From Toxotes chatareus (Eukaryota > Chordata > Actinopteri > Toxotidae): DNA of 64,000 nucleotides. Positions within the stretch are counted from its first letter, which is position 1; every line of letters begins with the position of its first letter. Location of the stretch: assembly GCA_016801885.1 (NCBI GenBank), contig CM028891.1, positions 14,801,517 through 14,865,516 on the forward strand, given 5' to 3'. Below, in pieces: positions 49,501 to 57,448 of this stretch. Position numbers and translations under genes: made by a program. The notes under the pieces are model-generated. The model worked only from the letters and a program-made list of their open reading frames with translations, searched no databases and was not told where the DNA came from.

Positions 49501-49910
49501 AGTCAAGAGTATGAGAGAGAGCTGAGAAGAAGGATAAAGTGCAAGGATTGAGAGCATATAGGAAAAAAGGAGGAGCTGTTATGAGATTATATTTAAGACA
49601 AATGGGGAAGCTTACCTAAGGGTGACATCTCTGGTACCCCTGCCAAATACGGTCCATCAAGAAACTTAGGCTCATTATCATTGATGTCCTGGACCTTGAC
49701 CACAAATTCAGACTTGGGCTCTACGGGTAAATTAGTGAGTCGGTCTACAGCTTGAGCTTGGAGGGTATAGTAGGCTTGTGCCTCCCGATCAAGCCGCTTT
49801 GTGGCGTGGATGTCTCCCGTGTTCTCATCGATGGTGAAGATGGAGGTGGCGCCCTCGCCAGATAAGACGTACTTCACTTTGCCATCTCCTTTGTCCACAT
49901 CTGAGTGTAG
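3867..49910 (-). CDS. cdh20: Cadherin-20, type II classical cadherin (spliced, 5'-partial; ten exons)
   Basis: This gene encodes a calcium-dependent homophilic adhesion protein of the plasma membrane. Its ectodomain binds cadherins on neighbouring cells and its tail binds p120, beta-catenin and, through them, actin. Ten exons join to 2166 bp in one open frame of 721 residues plus stop. Linker motifs occur in order: DINDNEP (residues 75-81), DVNDNPP, DVNEPP and DINDNAP. Next come the four membrane-proximal EC5 cysteines, the membrane segment, and a tail with [14 protein letters not shown] and [14 protein letters not shown]. The choice of CDH20 over CDH6/7/9/10/11/12/18 rests on tail and EC motifs I recall from tetrapod CDH20: [44 protein letters not shown] and NTDLERFFN. 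Human CDH20 is about 801 residues, so roughly 80 N-terminal residues (signal, propeptide, Trp arm) lie outside the window. All introns are GT-AG. The fish could carry more than one co-orthologue; that cannot be judged here. Confidence 0.94.
4576..4622. repeat. Perfect inverted repeat, 20-bp arms, 7-nt loop
   Basis: Arms 4576-4595 and 4603-4622 are exact reverse complements (core TTACACACTATATGTT) around GCATAGA. It lies inside the hAT-like element. Confidence 0.92.
4658..4717. repeat. Two-copy tandem repeat, about 30 bp unit
   Basis: TAGCTAAGAGTGATGGGTAA is followed 30 bp later by TAGCTAAGAGTAATGGATAA. It is internal to the hAT-like element. Confidence 0.75.
7308..7326. repeat. Short (GAATCA)n repeat
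   Basis: Three near-perfect copies of AGAATC/GAATCA. Such hexamers often head teleost interspersed repeats, but no body is clear here. Confidence 0.5.
10385..10428 (-). repeat. Fragment of teleost interspersed repeat (inverted)
   Basis: The reverse complement starts CTGTACTTAAGTATAATTTT and continues GGTACTTTTACTTTACTTGA, an arrangement of TACTT units. It resembles the interior of the element at 11184-11447, in the opposite orientation. Confidence 0.5.
11184..11447 (+). repeat. Teleost interspersed repeat (AGTGGTGGAATGTAACT type)
   Basis: Starts AGTGGTGGAATGTAACTAAA, goes on with ACATTTACTCATG, ACTTGAGTATT and ACTTTAGTACAA, and ends near AAGTAAAGACTCTAAATACTT. I recognise this layout from many percomorph genomes. 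The copy is diverged and has no coding capacity. Confidence 0.65.
11701..11949 (-). CDS. cdh20: cdh20 exon, EC5 end and first half of membrane segment (249 bp)
   Basis: The acceptor CTATTTTGCAG precedes ACAACACAGCTTCC, and the donor is CTTCTGG|GTAAGA (phase 1 out). The exon encodes [18 protein letters not shown], then [17 protein letters not shown], the cysteine cluster [13 protein letters not shown], and [17 protein letters not shown], the start of the transmembrane helix. It is one codon shorter than the 252 bp usual in the family. The difference lies between the last cysteine and LSTGA, a variable stalk. Confidence 0.94.
11950..14704 (-). other. cdh20: cdh20 intron (2.8 kb)
   Basis: GT-AG intron between the two EC5 exons. 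It holds a 200-bp inverted-terminal-repeat element at 12891-13090; otherwise unremarkable sequence. Confidence 0.85.
12891..13090 (-). mobile_element. 200-bp MITE-like element with terminal inverted repeats
   Basis: The left terminus starts TTAAGGGATAGTTTGACATT. The right terminus in reverse complement starts TAAAGGAACAGTTCAACATT. About 22 of 29 terminal bases match, and similarity continues into GCTTTCTTGCTCTGAGTTA versus CTCTTGCCGAGAGTTAG. The GAGAGTTAGATGAGAAGAT interior is a sequence I associate with a very common percomorph repeat. Confidence 0.7.
14705..14822 (-). CDS. cdh20: cdh20 exon, EC5 (118 bp)
   Basis: The acceptor TGTTGTGTTCAG precedes GTGATCCAGACC and the donor is AACAAAG|GTGCAA (phase 1 out). 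The exon encodes [35 protein letters not shown] and RDNK. AVDKDEP is the EC5 calcium motif, and NFT is a possible N-glycosylation site. The 118-bp length is canonical. Sequence read past the donor ([10 protein letters not shown]) is intron. Confidence 0.94.
19615..19641. promoter_or_regulatory. Candidate RFX X-box next to MEIS/E-box palindrome
   Basis: GTTGCCATGGCGAT (19615-19628) is close to the RFX X-box palindrome GTTGCCATGGCAAC. Two bases on, TGACAGCTGTCA (19630-19641) is a perfect 12-bp palindrome holding two opposed TGACAG half-sites (MEIS/TGIF-like) over a CAGCTG E-box. Sequence match only; no functional evidence. Confidence 0.4.
20192..20345 (+). repeat. Local duplication, copy 1
   Basis: Shares ordered blocks with 20720-20912: ATATTTTTTGTT, TGTGATGGATGCGACAGTTG, AGGCAGT, AAGTAAGGCAGTT and GGGCCTCCCTTCAGACAAAA. 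The two copies are about 530 bp apart in the same orientation. Confidence 0.7.
20720..20912 (+). repeat. Local duplication, copy 2
   Basis: Counterpart of 20192-20345: ATATTTTTTGTT, TGTGATTGATGTGACACTTG, AGGCGGA, AAGTAAAGCAGTT and GGGCCTTCCTTCAGACAAAA. It carries an extra A-rich insertion near 20816-20835. Confidence 0.7.
21184..21233 (-). repeat. C-tract block (G-quadruplex-prone on minus strand)
   Basis: Six C-runs of three or more, including a run of ten, within 50 bp. The cdh20 pre-mRNA would carry the G-rich version. A G-rich tract on the plus strand at 21090-21122 lies 60 bp away. Confidence 0.8.
21960..21985. repeat. (GT)n(T)n microsatellite
   Basis: Seven TG/GT units run directly into twelve T. 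Confidence 0.9.
23926..24047 (-). CDS. cdh20: cdh20 exon, EC4-EC5 linker and EC5 start (122 bp)
   Basis: The frame is too short to appear as an obvious ORF. The acceptor TTTCTTTCAG precedes AGGACCCAACCC, and the donor is GGACAG|GTAAGA (phase 0 out). Joined to the C of the previous exon, it reads [37 protein letters not shown] and IPGQ. The DINDNAP linker and the CEN cysteine of EC5 are present. The 122-bp length is canonical. Confidence 0.94.
24048..26151 (-). other. cdh20: cdh20 intron (2.1 kb)
   Basis: GT-AG intron. The 24400-24560 part is GC- and CpG-richer than its surroundings and holds overlapping minus-strand frames with no recognisable protein. The rest is AT-rich. Confidence 0.85.
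26152..26288 (-). CDS. cdh20: cdh20 exon, EC4 (137 bp)
   Basis: The acceptor TTGTGTGCAG precedes GTACTCCATAG, and the donor is GAGAGCC|GTAAGC (phase 1 out). The exon encodes [34 protein letters not shown] and [17 protein letters not shown] and the spacing of PLDREAN are specific reminders of CDH20/CDH7-type proteins. NLT is a possible N-glycosylation site. The 137-bp length is canonical. Confidence 0.95.
26289..27400 (-). other. cdh20: cdh20 intron (1.1 kb)
   Basis: Shortest intron of the gene, GT-AG. No repeats or motifs stood out. Confidence 0.85.
27401..27654 (-). CDS. cdh20: cdh20 exon, EC3 end and EC4 start (254 bp)
   Basis: The acceptor TCTCCTCCAG precedes CCTCTAGACTTC, and the donor is GCCATCAG|GTACTA, which splits an Arg codon. 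The exon encodes [35 protein letters not shown], the linker [11 protein letters not shown], and [12 protein letters not shown] at the top of EC4. The EC3 motif is LDFE rather than LDRE, as is usual for EC3 of type II cadherins. The 254-bp length is canonical. Confidence 0.95.
27655..29861 (-). other. cdh20: cdh20 intron (2.2 kb)
   Basis: GT-AG intron with only chance frames. Nothing recognised. Confidence 0.85.
29862..30049 (-). CDS. cdh20: cdh20 exon, first half of EC3 (188 bp)
   Basis: The acceptor CTTTTCCAG precedes AGAGCTATCAG and the donor is CTAAAG|GTACAG (phase 0 out). The exon encodes [53 protein letters not shown] and [10 protein letters not shown]. The first AG of a CAGAGAG run is used because it preserves phase and gives the canonical 188 bp. 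The usual PES motif at the start of EC3 reads LES here (codon CTG instead of a CCN). NIT is a possible N-glycosylation site. Confidence 0.95.
30050..31901 (-). other. cdh20: cdh20 intron (1.9 kb)
   Basis: GT-AG intron. It has a pyrimidine-rich stretch near 30790-30860 (CTCCCTCC and CCCCCCACACTCCCCC). The open frames on either strand show no recognisable protein. Confidence 0.85.
31902..32069 (-). CDS. cdh20: cdh20 exon, second half of EC2 (168 bp)
   Basis: The acceptor TCTTTTCAG precedes GTGTCATCAGAACAG, and the donor is CACTCAGA|GTAAGA; both ends are phase 1. The exon encodes [18 protein letters not shown], then [17 protein letters not shown] and the EC2-EC3 linker [12 protein letters not shown]. 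The MDRE and DVNDN calcium sites are intact. The 168-bp length is canonical. Confidence 0.95.
32421..32470 (-). mobile_element. hAT-terminus-like fragment
   Basis: The reverse complement reads GTAGTGATTCTCAACCTGGG and then a hairpin GGTGCTTGTACC-type block. It resembles the left end of the element at 4502-4916 (CAGGGATTCTCAACCAGGG). The other end was not located. Confidence 0.45.
33816..33836. repeat. Poly(T) tract, 21 nt
   Basis: Uninterrupted T run. Confidence 0.95.
34025..34281 (+). repeat. Interspersed repeat, copy A (GCAGGCAGCTGTTTTC type)
   Basis: Shares with 47064-47280, in the same order: GCAGGCAGCTGTTTTC, AACTAGNTGGTGAACA, GGAGCAT, CAGATNTAAA-like blocks, GTGAATATTGGACT-like (GATGAATATTGGACTT) and GTATCTGC. 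I recall this repeat from percomorph genomes. Confidence 0.7.
34527..34580. repeat. Compound (AC)n(TC)n(AC)n microsatellite
   Basis: About nine AC units, eleven TC units, then seven AC units without interruption. Confidence 0.95.
38903..38921. repeat. Short (GAAGAT)n repeat
   Basis: Three tandem GAAGAT units. Confidence 0.8.
39412..39446. repeat. (TG)n microsatellite
   Basis: Interrupted TG repeat (one TA and one CT interruption). Confidence 0.9.
39631..39715 (-). mobile_element. tRNA-derived SINE-like fragment
   Basis: In reverse complement: GAGCGGCTCACCCATTAATT, then GGTTTGATTCC (close to the pol III B-box GGTTCGANTCC), CTGCCCGCATGTCGAAGCAT and GAGCAAGGAACTTAAATT. This matches a tRNA-headed repeat I know from percomorphs. 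The A-box part is missing; a separate fragment with it lies at 43542-43566. Confidence 0.6.
41729..41848 (-). CDS. cdh20: cdh20 exon, EC2 (120 bp)
   Basis: The acceptor CTGCCCACAG precedes GAACCATGGTAG and the donor is AAGACAG|GTGGGT. Both ends are phase 1. The exon encodes [17 protein letters not shown] followed by [17 protein letters not shown] and VEPKTG. The [10 protein letters not shown] calcium motif is highly conserved across type II cadherins, and the 120-bp length is canonical. A continuation of the frame past the donor (GCNMSQA) is intron. Confidence 0.95.
43542..43566 (+). mobile_element. SINE head fragment with A-box-like TGGCTCAGAAGG
   Basis: AGCCGTGGCTCAGAAGGTAA resembles the 5' head of the tRNA-derived repeat whose other part is at 39631-39715. 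Very short, so uncertain. Confidence 0.35.
45453..45748. mobile_element. Worn repeat with inverted ends (CACTTTATTA type)
   Basis: The left end has GTCCACTGTATTAGGCGCAC; the right end in reverse complement has GTGGCCACTTTATTATCTAC. The ends resemble a widespread fish repeat ending AATAAAGTGGCCNGNGAGTG. The interior has GACCAAGAGCTGATCATTAT. Confidence 0.5.
46946..46983. repeat. Perfect 13-bp inverted repeat, 12-nt loop
   Basis: CTCCCCTCAGCTG (46946-46958) and CAGCTGAGGGGAG (46971-46983) are exact reverse complements. The stem is GC-rich, so it is stable as DNA cruciform or RNA hairpin on either strand. Confidence 0.92.
47064..47280 (+). repeat. Interspersed repeat, copy B (GCAGGCAGCTGTTTTC type)
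   Basis: Second copy of the family at 34025-34281: GCAGGCAGCTGTTTTC, AACTAGGTGGTGAACA, GGAGCATTTAAGAGC, GAGTGAATATTGGACT and CTGTATCTGCTGG, same orientation. Confidence 0.7.
48165..48298 (+). mobile_element. 3' tail of a non-LTR retrotransposon (Rex/RTE-like), fossil
   Basis: CCTTGGAGCACCTTGGGAAC, CCTAGGAGAAGCTGG and TGTCTGTGCTGCTCTGCCTA, then GATAATGGATGGATAG. This order (LG-P-L-EA, a leucine-rich CTGCT segment, then a GATG-type tail) is what fish Rex3/RTE-type LINE 3' ends look like. No intact frame. Confidence 0.55.
49175..49215 (+). mobile_element. Possible relic of a LINE reverse transcriptase C-terminus
   Basis: One frame reads [10 protein letters not shown], a motif common at the end of LINE reverse transcriptases. 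Stops lie just upstream in the same frame, so it is at most a fossil. Short and uncertain. Confidence 0.3.
49616..49910 (-). CDS. cdh20: cdh20 exon, most of EC1 and start of EC2 (295 bp)
   Basis: The exon starts after a CCAACAG acceptor with CTA CAC TCA (LHSD, phase 0) and ends at TTAG|GTAAGC in phase 1. It encodes residues 1-98 of the visible protein: [12 protein letters not shown], the LDRE calcium site of EC1; [16 protein letters not shown], the EC1-EC2 linker; and GVPEMSPL, the start of EC2. The 295-bp length equals the size I know for this exon in other type II cadherins. The preceding exon should end in the conserved YVGK and carry the WVWNQFF adhesion arm. That exon is not seen upstream within the window. 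Confidence 0.95.
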
Positions 49911-52900
49911 CTGTTGGAAGAAAAGACAGCATCAGTGTCTGGGGGGGGACATATAAAGCAGTAAATAATCTATTGAAACAAAAACAACCTAAATATATTA
50001 GTGACGGTACTAGACTTAGCAAAGAATGGCTTGAGGGCTTCTGTCTTAAAGCATTGTTCCACTAGCAATTATTAATAATGATTACACAAATGAGGTAGTT
50101 CACATTACCTATTCAGAGATAACAAGCTGGTACTGATTGAACTGGAATTTAATCTTGGCTTTATTTAAGTGTATTTCATGTCACTAATCTTATTTAATAA
50201 AATGTTTAAATATCTTATATTAAATACCACTTGAATATGTAAATGCTGTATAAAATATTTAATATTTACACCATGTGAATTTCCTCTTCCGTGTCAGGCA
50301 CTTATGTACAGTGCATAAAACAGCACAAGCAAATACACATCATGTGCATTAGACAAACATCCAAACTAGATCAAAGATCAAAACATGCACCACTTATGCA
50401 TGAATGAACTTAGTTACAAAATCCCATCATGATTTGCATTTGGCTACAAATAATGGAATGAAGCGAAATGCTGTCACTTACGGTAATGCTGCTGTGATTT
50501 GCAAACTAATGTAATGGTCATTGCAAATGATCAAACTAACAATTTTTCCATTAAAATCTGCAGCAATAGCGAGCTCATCTCACATAAAAAAAACATACTA
50601 CAGCTATTACAAAATGTGTTTGAATCTATAAAACAGTGATGGATGTTTCACCAAATGGACCTGTGTATTTCTCTTTTTCTGGCCAGAAATCCGTCATTAG
50701 TAATGTCAAGGTAAAATGAGTCCCCCCAGGAAACATTTATCATGCACATTTTTGCCAAAGTTTTATTGCAAAGCTTTTATAATGTGCTTCATAAAGCTGC
50801 CCTGTGAAACCTTTGAAGAAAATATACGTATGCCACAGTGGAGACCCTCTACTGCATATTTGACCTCAGTAAATGATACTGGTGTCAAGTATAGTTACTT
50901 CTTAGGCATTGATGAATCCACTATTCAAACCACCACTTCAATAGCAGTGAGTGAATGTTCGTTTGAGTGAAAGCTAGACTCAGTGTTCCATGTTGCACTT
51001 ATTTTCATCCATTTTCTGCCCTCTGGAATAAAAGGAGCTGAGATGGTTTGACAGACGTGAATGTTCCGTGTGCAGTTTCTCAGTGACATACTGTATTACA
51101 TGATGTGCATATTAAAGCTCAAATATTTTCAGCAGTTCCCTCTCATTGCCATTAAGAGCAGTCAACATGCAAAGTGCAGCTTCACATTTATCCACTACTG
51201 ATTGCAGAAACGATTCCGTAGCCTTTTGCCATCTCAGGACCAATAATAAGTATCGAGAGCCATCCTGTTAGATCAGTACTTTCTCGATGGCCATTCAAAC
51301 CATGCTTCATATCTTAAGATCAAATGTTTTTCAATTCAAAGAATGTGGGCTACTGATATAAAAGTCAAGTTTTTTAGTCAAGTATCTAGAATATGCAAAA
51401 ATATTAATAGAAGTTGTTCTCATGATCTATATAAAGACATACAGGTCTACAAAGAAGTCAGACAAGCTACATTTTTATCAGTGAACTTTTGCAGTCACTA
51501 CAACAACCCCATGCTTATGACAGGGGTTTAATTTCAGAAGAACAAGTCACGAGTTTAAAGACGACTTCAAGACCTCTGCTCAAAGAACAACTGCAAAAAA
51601 TAATCCTTGAACATCTCTAAAGAAAGAAGACTCGAAACTCTTGCAGCATTAAAATTACCATGACAAGTAAGCAACCTTGAATAATCCTTTTTGAAGTCAA
51701 AGCTGTCTGATGGCCATCAATCCCTTCAATGTGCTGAATATCAGAGTGAACACAGAAACTGTCATATATCTTAGGGGAAGGCCGTTGTTGGTATTTAAAG
51801 ATGGACAGATGGACCCTTTTTAACTGTCAGCATTTAGCAGAGTGCATATTTCTGTCTTTACTCTATCACCTTGAACATGACAAATCACCTCAATTAAAAG
51901 CAAAGCATGCAGAGCAAGCTTTTAGTGGATATTTCCAGGGAATGTTTTTCATGATTCTCAACATTTGGTGTGAAATATGTACAGAATAAAGCCTCAATTG
52001 AAGCCGTGATATCTACACTTCAATACTGTTCTCAGTCAACCAAGTGTTTTGAATTTTGCTGCCTCCTTACCAGTGATATTAAGAAAGACCAGACTGAGTA
52101 TTTCCATCTGTCTGTCTGGTAAAATTACTCTTTCAAGTTACTTGTTTTCCCTACTTCCTCGCAAGCCAAGCTCTCTCCAGCCTGTTGCACGCAGACAAAT
52201 GGGTTCTGTTAAGTATCAGTACACTCTGCCAATAATCACAGTGAAAACACTGCAAACTTAAAGGGGTTCTCTGGTGATTAAGTACTGCACTTCCATTAAG
52301 TTGGAAGACTCACATGAAATAGATTACAAAGTATTATCTGAACTGATGGTGCAGAGGCCGAAATATCCTAACTTTGAATCTCAAACATGGGTCATCAACT
52401 GAACCATATTTCTCCTCCTGAAACTGAGTCAGTCGGTTGGAATCTCCTTGTTAACACTCTTGTCAGACCGGTCGATGTTTCCTAAAGCAGCCTGAGGTGC
52501 GGTTCCTGAACTCTAAGTGACACTGAAGAGGCATGTTGCCAGTGACATCCCGAAAGCAGCCAGAGCCTTTTGCGTCTCAAGGCGAATTTCCTCCACGCCC
52601 GGCACCTTTCAACTGTGGCGTATTGTAACTGCTACTAACCTCTGACAGGGAGATGGCTGAGGCTTAGAACAAGTCTGCAGACAGGTCTTCGTCATGGACA
52701 ACATGTCATTTGGGTTCAGGGGTTCTTTGCTGTATTCCTACCACTGCATGATCCCCAGCTGAGGTCAGCAGCTAACTATCGCAGACGAACGATCCCTTCT
52801 AGAGTCATCTGATGGTTCACAATAGCCTCTATGACGCTTCATGATTTTTAATATCCTTACCACGCCAGACCCAGTGCTTAAGAGGACGAAAAGTATAGGT

Positions 52901-55486
52901 CCTGTGCTACACTATGCAGAAATGGTTTGTAGAAAAGACTGATTATATTTGAGCAATTAATTATTTTTTTATTATTATGTTTTTTTTTTTTTTTACCATC
53001 AAAATGGAACAAAATGAGTGAGCATGTGCAAATTGTGTGAAGTGCTTTTCAATTAAGTACTGTTCCCTCTTTTGTTTATTGTGTAGAGCAACAAAGAGTA
53101 TTTCTTTTTATAATACAATGTAGTCAGTCAGGATTATTGTTGAAACTCTTCTTTCAATTTATCTGTAAATGTCAACATCTCATTATGGGATAAATAACAA
53201 TGGTATTTCAGGTTCCAAGCCCACGCTGCAGGGGTGGAGAATGATTAGGTCAATATTACATCGGTAGCGCTGAAGGAGTACATACTGAACAGAGGATACA
53301 ACACCAAAGGTCTTTTATTAATGGAATCCATCAGGCGGCTGATGGATGCCATGTTAGGTGCACAATGATTGCATTGGTTGTGTCCTCAAGCCTCAGCTTG
53401 CATATGCCACCTCTCTTTTGGAGCTCTCCGTGTTTATTCACCATCTCCTGCTGTCAGGAGCAAACTTGAGGTAAATTGTGAGTCGTGGTGAGAGTCAACA
53501 TTTAATCTTGAGGAAGCCATCCGTGGCGGTTTGTTTCCGGTAAATGCCATGGACAAGGAGGACAAAGCTGACAGGCCACAAAGCATGCAAGCCGGGTCAG
53601 GGGTCAAGCACACTATGTGGTCTTTTCAGCGAAGTGTTTGGTTTGCTCCATTTCTCACTCTCTTTCTGGCTGAAGGAGGACACACAGCAGTGCAGAAACT
53701 GGGTTCACGCATTCCATCTCTAAATCTCATCAACATTGAGGTTTGCATAAAATATGTATAGCTTGGTAGAGCTTATTAAAAGTATACCCTGGTCAAATCC
53801 TTTTCTCTCTCATTAATCTAACCCATTTTAAAACTGTCACAGCTCATTTTCAGGTGGTTTTTGAAGCTTCAACTCTTATTACTTCTGGTGAACAACATAG
53901 TTGCTTCACTTGCAAAAATGTAAAAACTCCTCTGTAATTCCTTTCCCTGCTTCCCTTGAGGTGAGTGTAACACAGCATGCTGCACGGCAGAGTAGCTCAA
54001 AGGCACTCCCAGGGATTGTGAAGGTGGGGTGGGATCTGAACACGAACCCTTCTGAAATCAGTGCTGACACTTATCATCACTTTGTATGCAGGCAGTTCTC
54101 CAGGGACCAGCCTGTTAGCTTTGTGTTTTCTTGTTTACCTTGTAGCAAGGGAGAGGCGTAAAAAGCATAAAAGAACCCATAACAAGCCACTGATACATGC
54201 TTGTCCTATCACCAGAACTACTGCACAATGTGTTCAGATTGTTCTAGTATTTGAATTTTCATTTTTGCCGTTCTGTGCTACATGAAAACTCATGATGGAT
54301 GGTGTGTAATTCTATTTTGTTCCTGTTTACGCCCATTTGACTTGGCTCTGCACAACACTGGAAGTAGAAAAATACAGAGGCCTCAAATAAGATAAGAAGT
54401 AATTGTACATAAAAAGGCTCAAACCCCAAAACACACACTTTGAGCTTTGTAATTGTCGTCTCTCTCGAGGAGAGTACAATTTCTTCTGTTCAATGGAGCG
54501 TGCACAATCCAAAATGGATACAAAAGTCCATACCTACAGGCGACCTGTGAGCAATCCTGGATCCTGGAGTACACTAAAACAGCCTCTGCCGCTGCTCAAG
54601 AGCCCTTAATCAACAATCGCCCTCAAGATATTTCACAGAGCAGCTTGACCGGCAGTCTCTACAAGCAAGGTTGCGCAGTATGTATCACAAACAACCTAAG
54701 AATAAAATGTCAAACCATGACAATGACGACATTGCACAAGAAACCTGAACATAATAATCCATAAATCATAAACCACAGTTAATTTATTATGTCCCGCTGA
54801 GATCACTATCAATAAAGGTTATTACTGGACATATAATATGTGCCATATGTAAAGCCAGCAGGGGCTCATACTCATTAAATAACATACACGAAGCGCACAT
54901 TTAAAAAAAAAAAGGAGAGGAGAAGGGGCAAAGAAGGGTCATTCTGCAACAAAAAAAAAAAAAGAGCTTCAGTGCAGCTGTCACTGACATCAGCTCCCGA
55001 CATGCTTGGCTTTTCATCTATTCACTCGGCCATGTTCTGGTGAGTAGCCATGGTACTGTGCACTGAGAGAGGCTCAGTGGCTCAGACTCTCCTCTTTCAT
55101 TTCAAGCTGGGAGGTGGGGAATTAGCAATCACCGTGGAGAAACTGTTAGCTATCACGCAGTGATGTGCAGACGCATGGGAGCTGTACACAGGTTTTTCCT
55201 TATTCTTGACATTTAGTTACTTTACTATATTAGCTCTTGAAGTCCTCCCTCATCTTTTATTCTTTTATGTTCTGTGTTTATTTGCATTTAATATTAACGG
55301 TTTGATTGTGCAGGTGTTTGGCGTTATGGTTTGAAAGATTTTCATTGTCATATCCAGTCCAATCAGACATTAAATATTCACACATATACATGCGTACAAG
55401 CACACACACATACATCTGACATGACGTGATCATGGCATTAGTTTGGATTAGTGCCATATAAAGTTCACTAATTAAGATGAGGCACA

Positions 55487-55591
55487 TACACTGATGAGCC
55501 AAAACATTACGACCACCTGCCCAATATGCTGTTAGTTCAAAACAGCACTGACCCACTGAGGCATAGACTCTACAAGACCTCTGAGGATAGT
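55487..55591 (+). mobile_element. Fish interspersed repeat (TACACTGATNAGCCAAAACATTA type)
   Basis: TACACTGATGAGCCAAAACA, then TACGACCACCTGCCCAATAT and AGCACTGACCCACTGAGGCA, followed by TAGACTCTACAAGACCTCTGA. I recognise this arrangement as a very common element in fish genomes. The family was not settled. Confidence 0.7.
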
Positions 55592-55671
55592 GTTTGTCAC
55601 CCATTTTAATTTTGCAGTTGCATATGGTTAAACACTTATTACAATTTAATAAAATGCTTTCATACTGTAAT

Positions 55672-55694
55672 GGAATTGGAACAATTCCAATTCC
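55672..55694. repeat. Perfect 10-bp inverted repeat
   Basis: GGAATTGGAA and TTCCAATTCC around CAA. Confidence 0.88.
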
Positions 55695-56500
55695 AAAAAC
55701 TTAAAATGTGAACTCTTTGCATGTGAAATATGATATGTGAGCTGCCATTGCAGCTGAAGCTCTTAAAGGAGTTGAGGTGTCAGTTGATGTTTAACCAGTG
55801 AACTCTGAGAGGTAAATCAGATGTAGTGTAATTACTCCTAGCATTTTTCAAATATCCGTTTCGAACTTAGTGTACGAAGTGTAAGAAATGAAAGCAGCTG
55901 AAGTGTCAGTTGAAGGTAAAGTGATAGAAACAGAGTGTGCAGAGTTAACACTTACATTGTTAGTGACAGCAGTGGAAATATAAGCTAAAGCAGTTGAAGC
56001 ATCACTTTAAATAGGAAAAGATTTTTTTTTCCAACGAAAGAGCAACACATTTTTTACCGAACAAAACTGAATAAAGAGGAATTCTGTTTTCTAACCAAAA
56101 CAAGCTGATTAAAAAGGAGTCACAAAGGAAGTTTAATAGACCTAAATTTGCACAAAAAGATGTGTGTGATAGCTTGACAGCAGGTACAAAGCAAGTGTAG
56201 ACAGATCTTTTTTTGGGATAAATATGAAAATGCAGAGAGGCAGCTTTCAGCAGAGCTCACTGCTTTCTCTCTGACGTGGCGACTGTTCACATAAGAGAAT
56301 CGGCTTTCAATCAAAGTCAAAAATGATTCTTTTTAGGATTCTGACTGTCATCTATGCACTTTGTCTCCATCAGACAACGGCAGCTCATGCTGGCTGAATA
56401 ATAACACCAAAGAGATAATGGCTCTTCTTCCATGTGGGGAAAATGAATTTGTGTTTTCACAGAAATAGGCCTAAACAATTTTCGTCAAGAGCGCTAATGC

Positions 56501-56520
56501 AAAAAAAAAAAAAAAAAAAA
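56501..56520. repeat. Poly(A) tract, 20 nt
   Basis: Uninterrupted A run. Confidence 0.95.
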
Positions 56521-56803
56521 GCTCAATATACACATTCAAGTTTCAATATGAGAATGTATTCAATCAGTCATTCATGTTTCTGTCTGTGTTTTCACATTAA
56601 ATCAAAAGCTGACATGAATGTGGGTATCAGTTACATGCACTCGTGCATTGGTGTGTGCTTAATATAACCCTGAAACATAATGCACTCATAGCCTGCAGTG
56701 CATAAGAGGCTCTGCTTCAGAAACAATCAGATCTGACAGGAAACAATGGAGCAGCCTGTGTGTTGTACTGGTAAGAGTAACAGAGCCAAAAAACAGGCTG
56801 CTC

Positions 56804-56837
56804 TCCTTCTAAAACCAGAGACGTGGTTTTAGAAGGA
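56804..56837. repeat. Perfect 14-bp inverted repeat, 6-nt loop
   Basis: TCCTTCTAAAACCA (56804-56817) and TGGTTTTAGAAGGA (56824-56837) around GAGACG. Confidence 0.92.
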
Positions 56838-57392
56838 ATAATTGACAGTATTTTGATTAATGATTAATGATCGTTTGATACAGTGAAAGACAGCAGATAC
56901 AAAAGGGCATTAAAAGTATCATTTGTGCGATCAGAATTCAGTTTCTGATGCTCAACAGAAGTACTGAGCAGCTGCATCTGTGGCAACATGAAGCCTACAA
57001 ACAGTGTAGTACCAGTGCAACTAACAAAATACTACTATACATGCTGCATACACACAAACACACATTTTACAGCAAGAAATGAAGTATCCTTCACATCAAA
57101 GCTGCTGATCTACTGCGCAACAAGAAATTTTAAATTCATTTTAAATGTGACTAAAATGTTCCTCATTTACTTCAGCACAGTAAGACCATGTTTGCAGCTG
57201 CCCTCGACACACACGTTAATTAAAGACTTGCAGGAGTGCTTCCCAGGCCTTTCAGTCTGGTGCCCCGCTGCCTTTTCTGGTTTGCCAGCCTTGCCACCAT
57301 GCCGATTTGTCATCCACATCAATGAAAGTAATCAAGCTAGCAATCAGGGCAAGCTTTCACTTTATTTTTTTTATTTTTTTATTTTTTTTGTC

Positions 57393-57424
<32 letters not shown>

Positions 57425-57448
57425 TGTGTGTGCGCGCGCGCGCGTGTG
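57393..57448. repeat. (TG)n(CG)n alternating tract, 56 nt
   Basis: Strict pyrimidine-purine alternation: TG units with one TA, then five or more CG units, then TG. It is preceded by a T-rich stretch at 57360-57389. The CG part makes it Z-DNA-prone. Confidence 0.95.

Larger units (their letters stand above)
41849..49615 (-). other. cdh20: cdh20 intron (7.8 kb)
   Basis: GT-AG intron splitting the start of EC2. It contains a SINE-head fragment (43542-43566), an inverted-ended repeat (45453-45748), a perfect 13-bp hairpin (46946-46983), an interspersed repeat copy (47064-47280), a LINE-tail-like fragment (48165-48298) and a possible LINE C-terminal relic near 49175-49215. No exon seen. Confidence 0.85.

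Noticed and set aside
49593..49615. Extra residues KLPHLS after PLG in the EC1 exon
   Set aside because: GTAAGC donor precedes them; the next exon continues with TMVVQV as in other type II cadherins.
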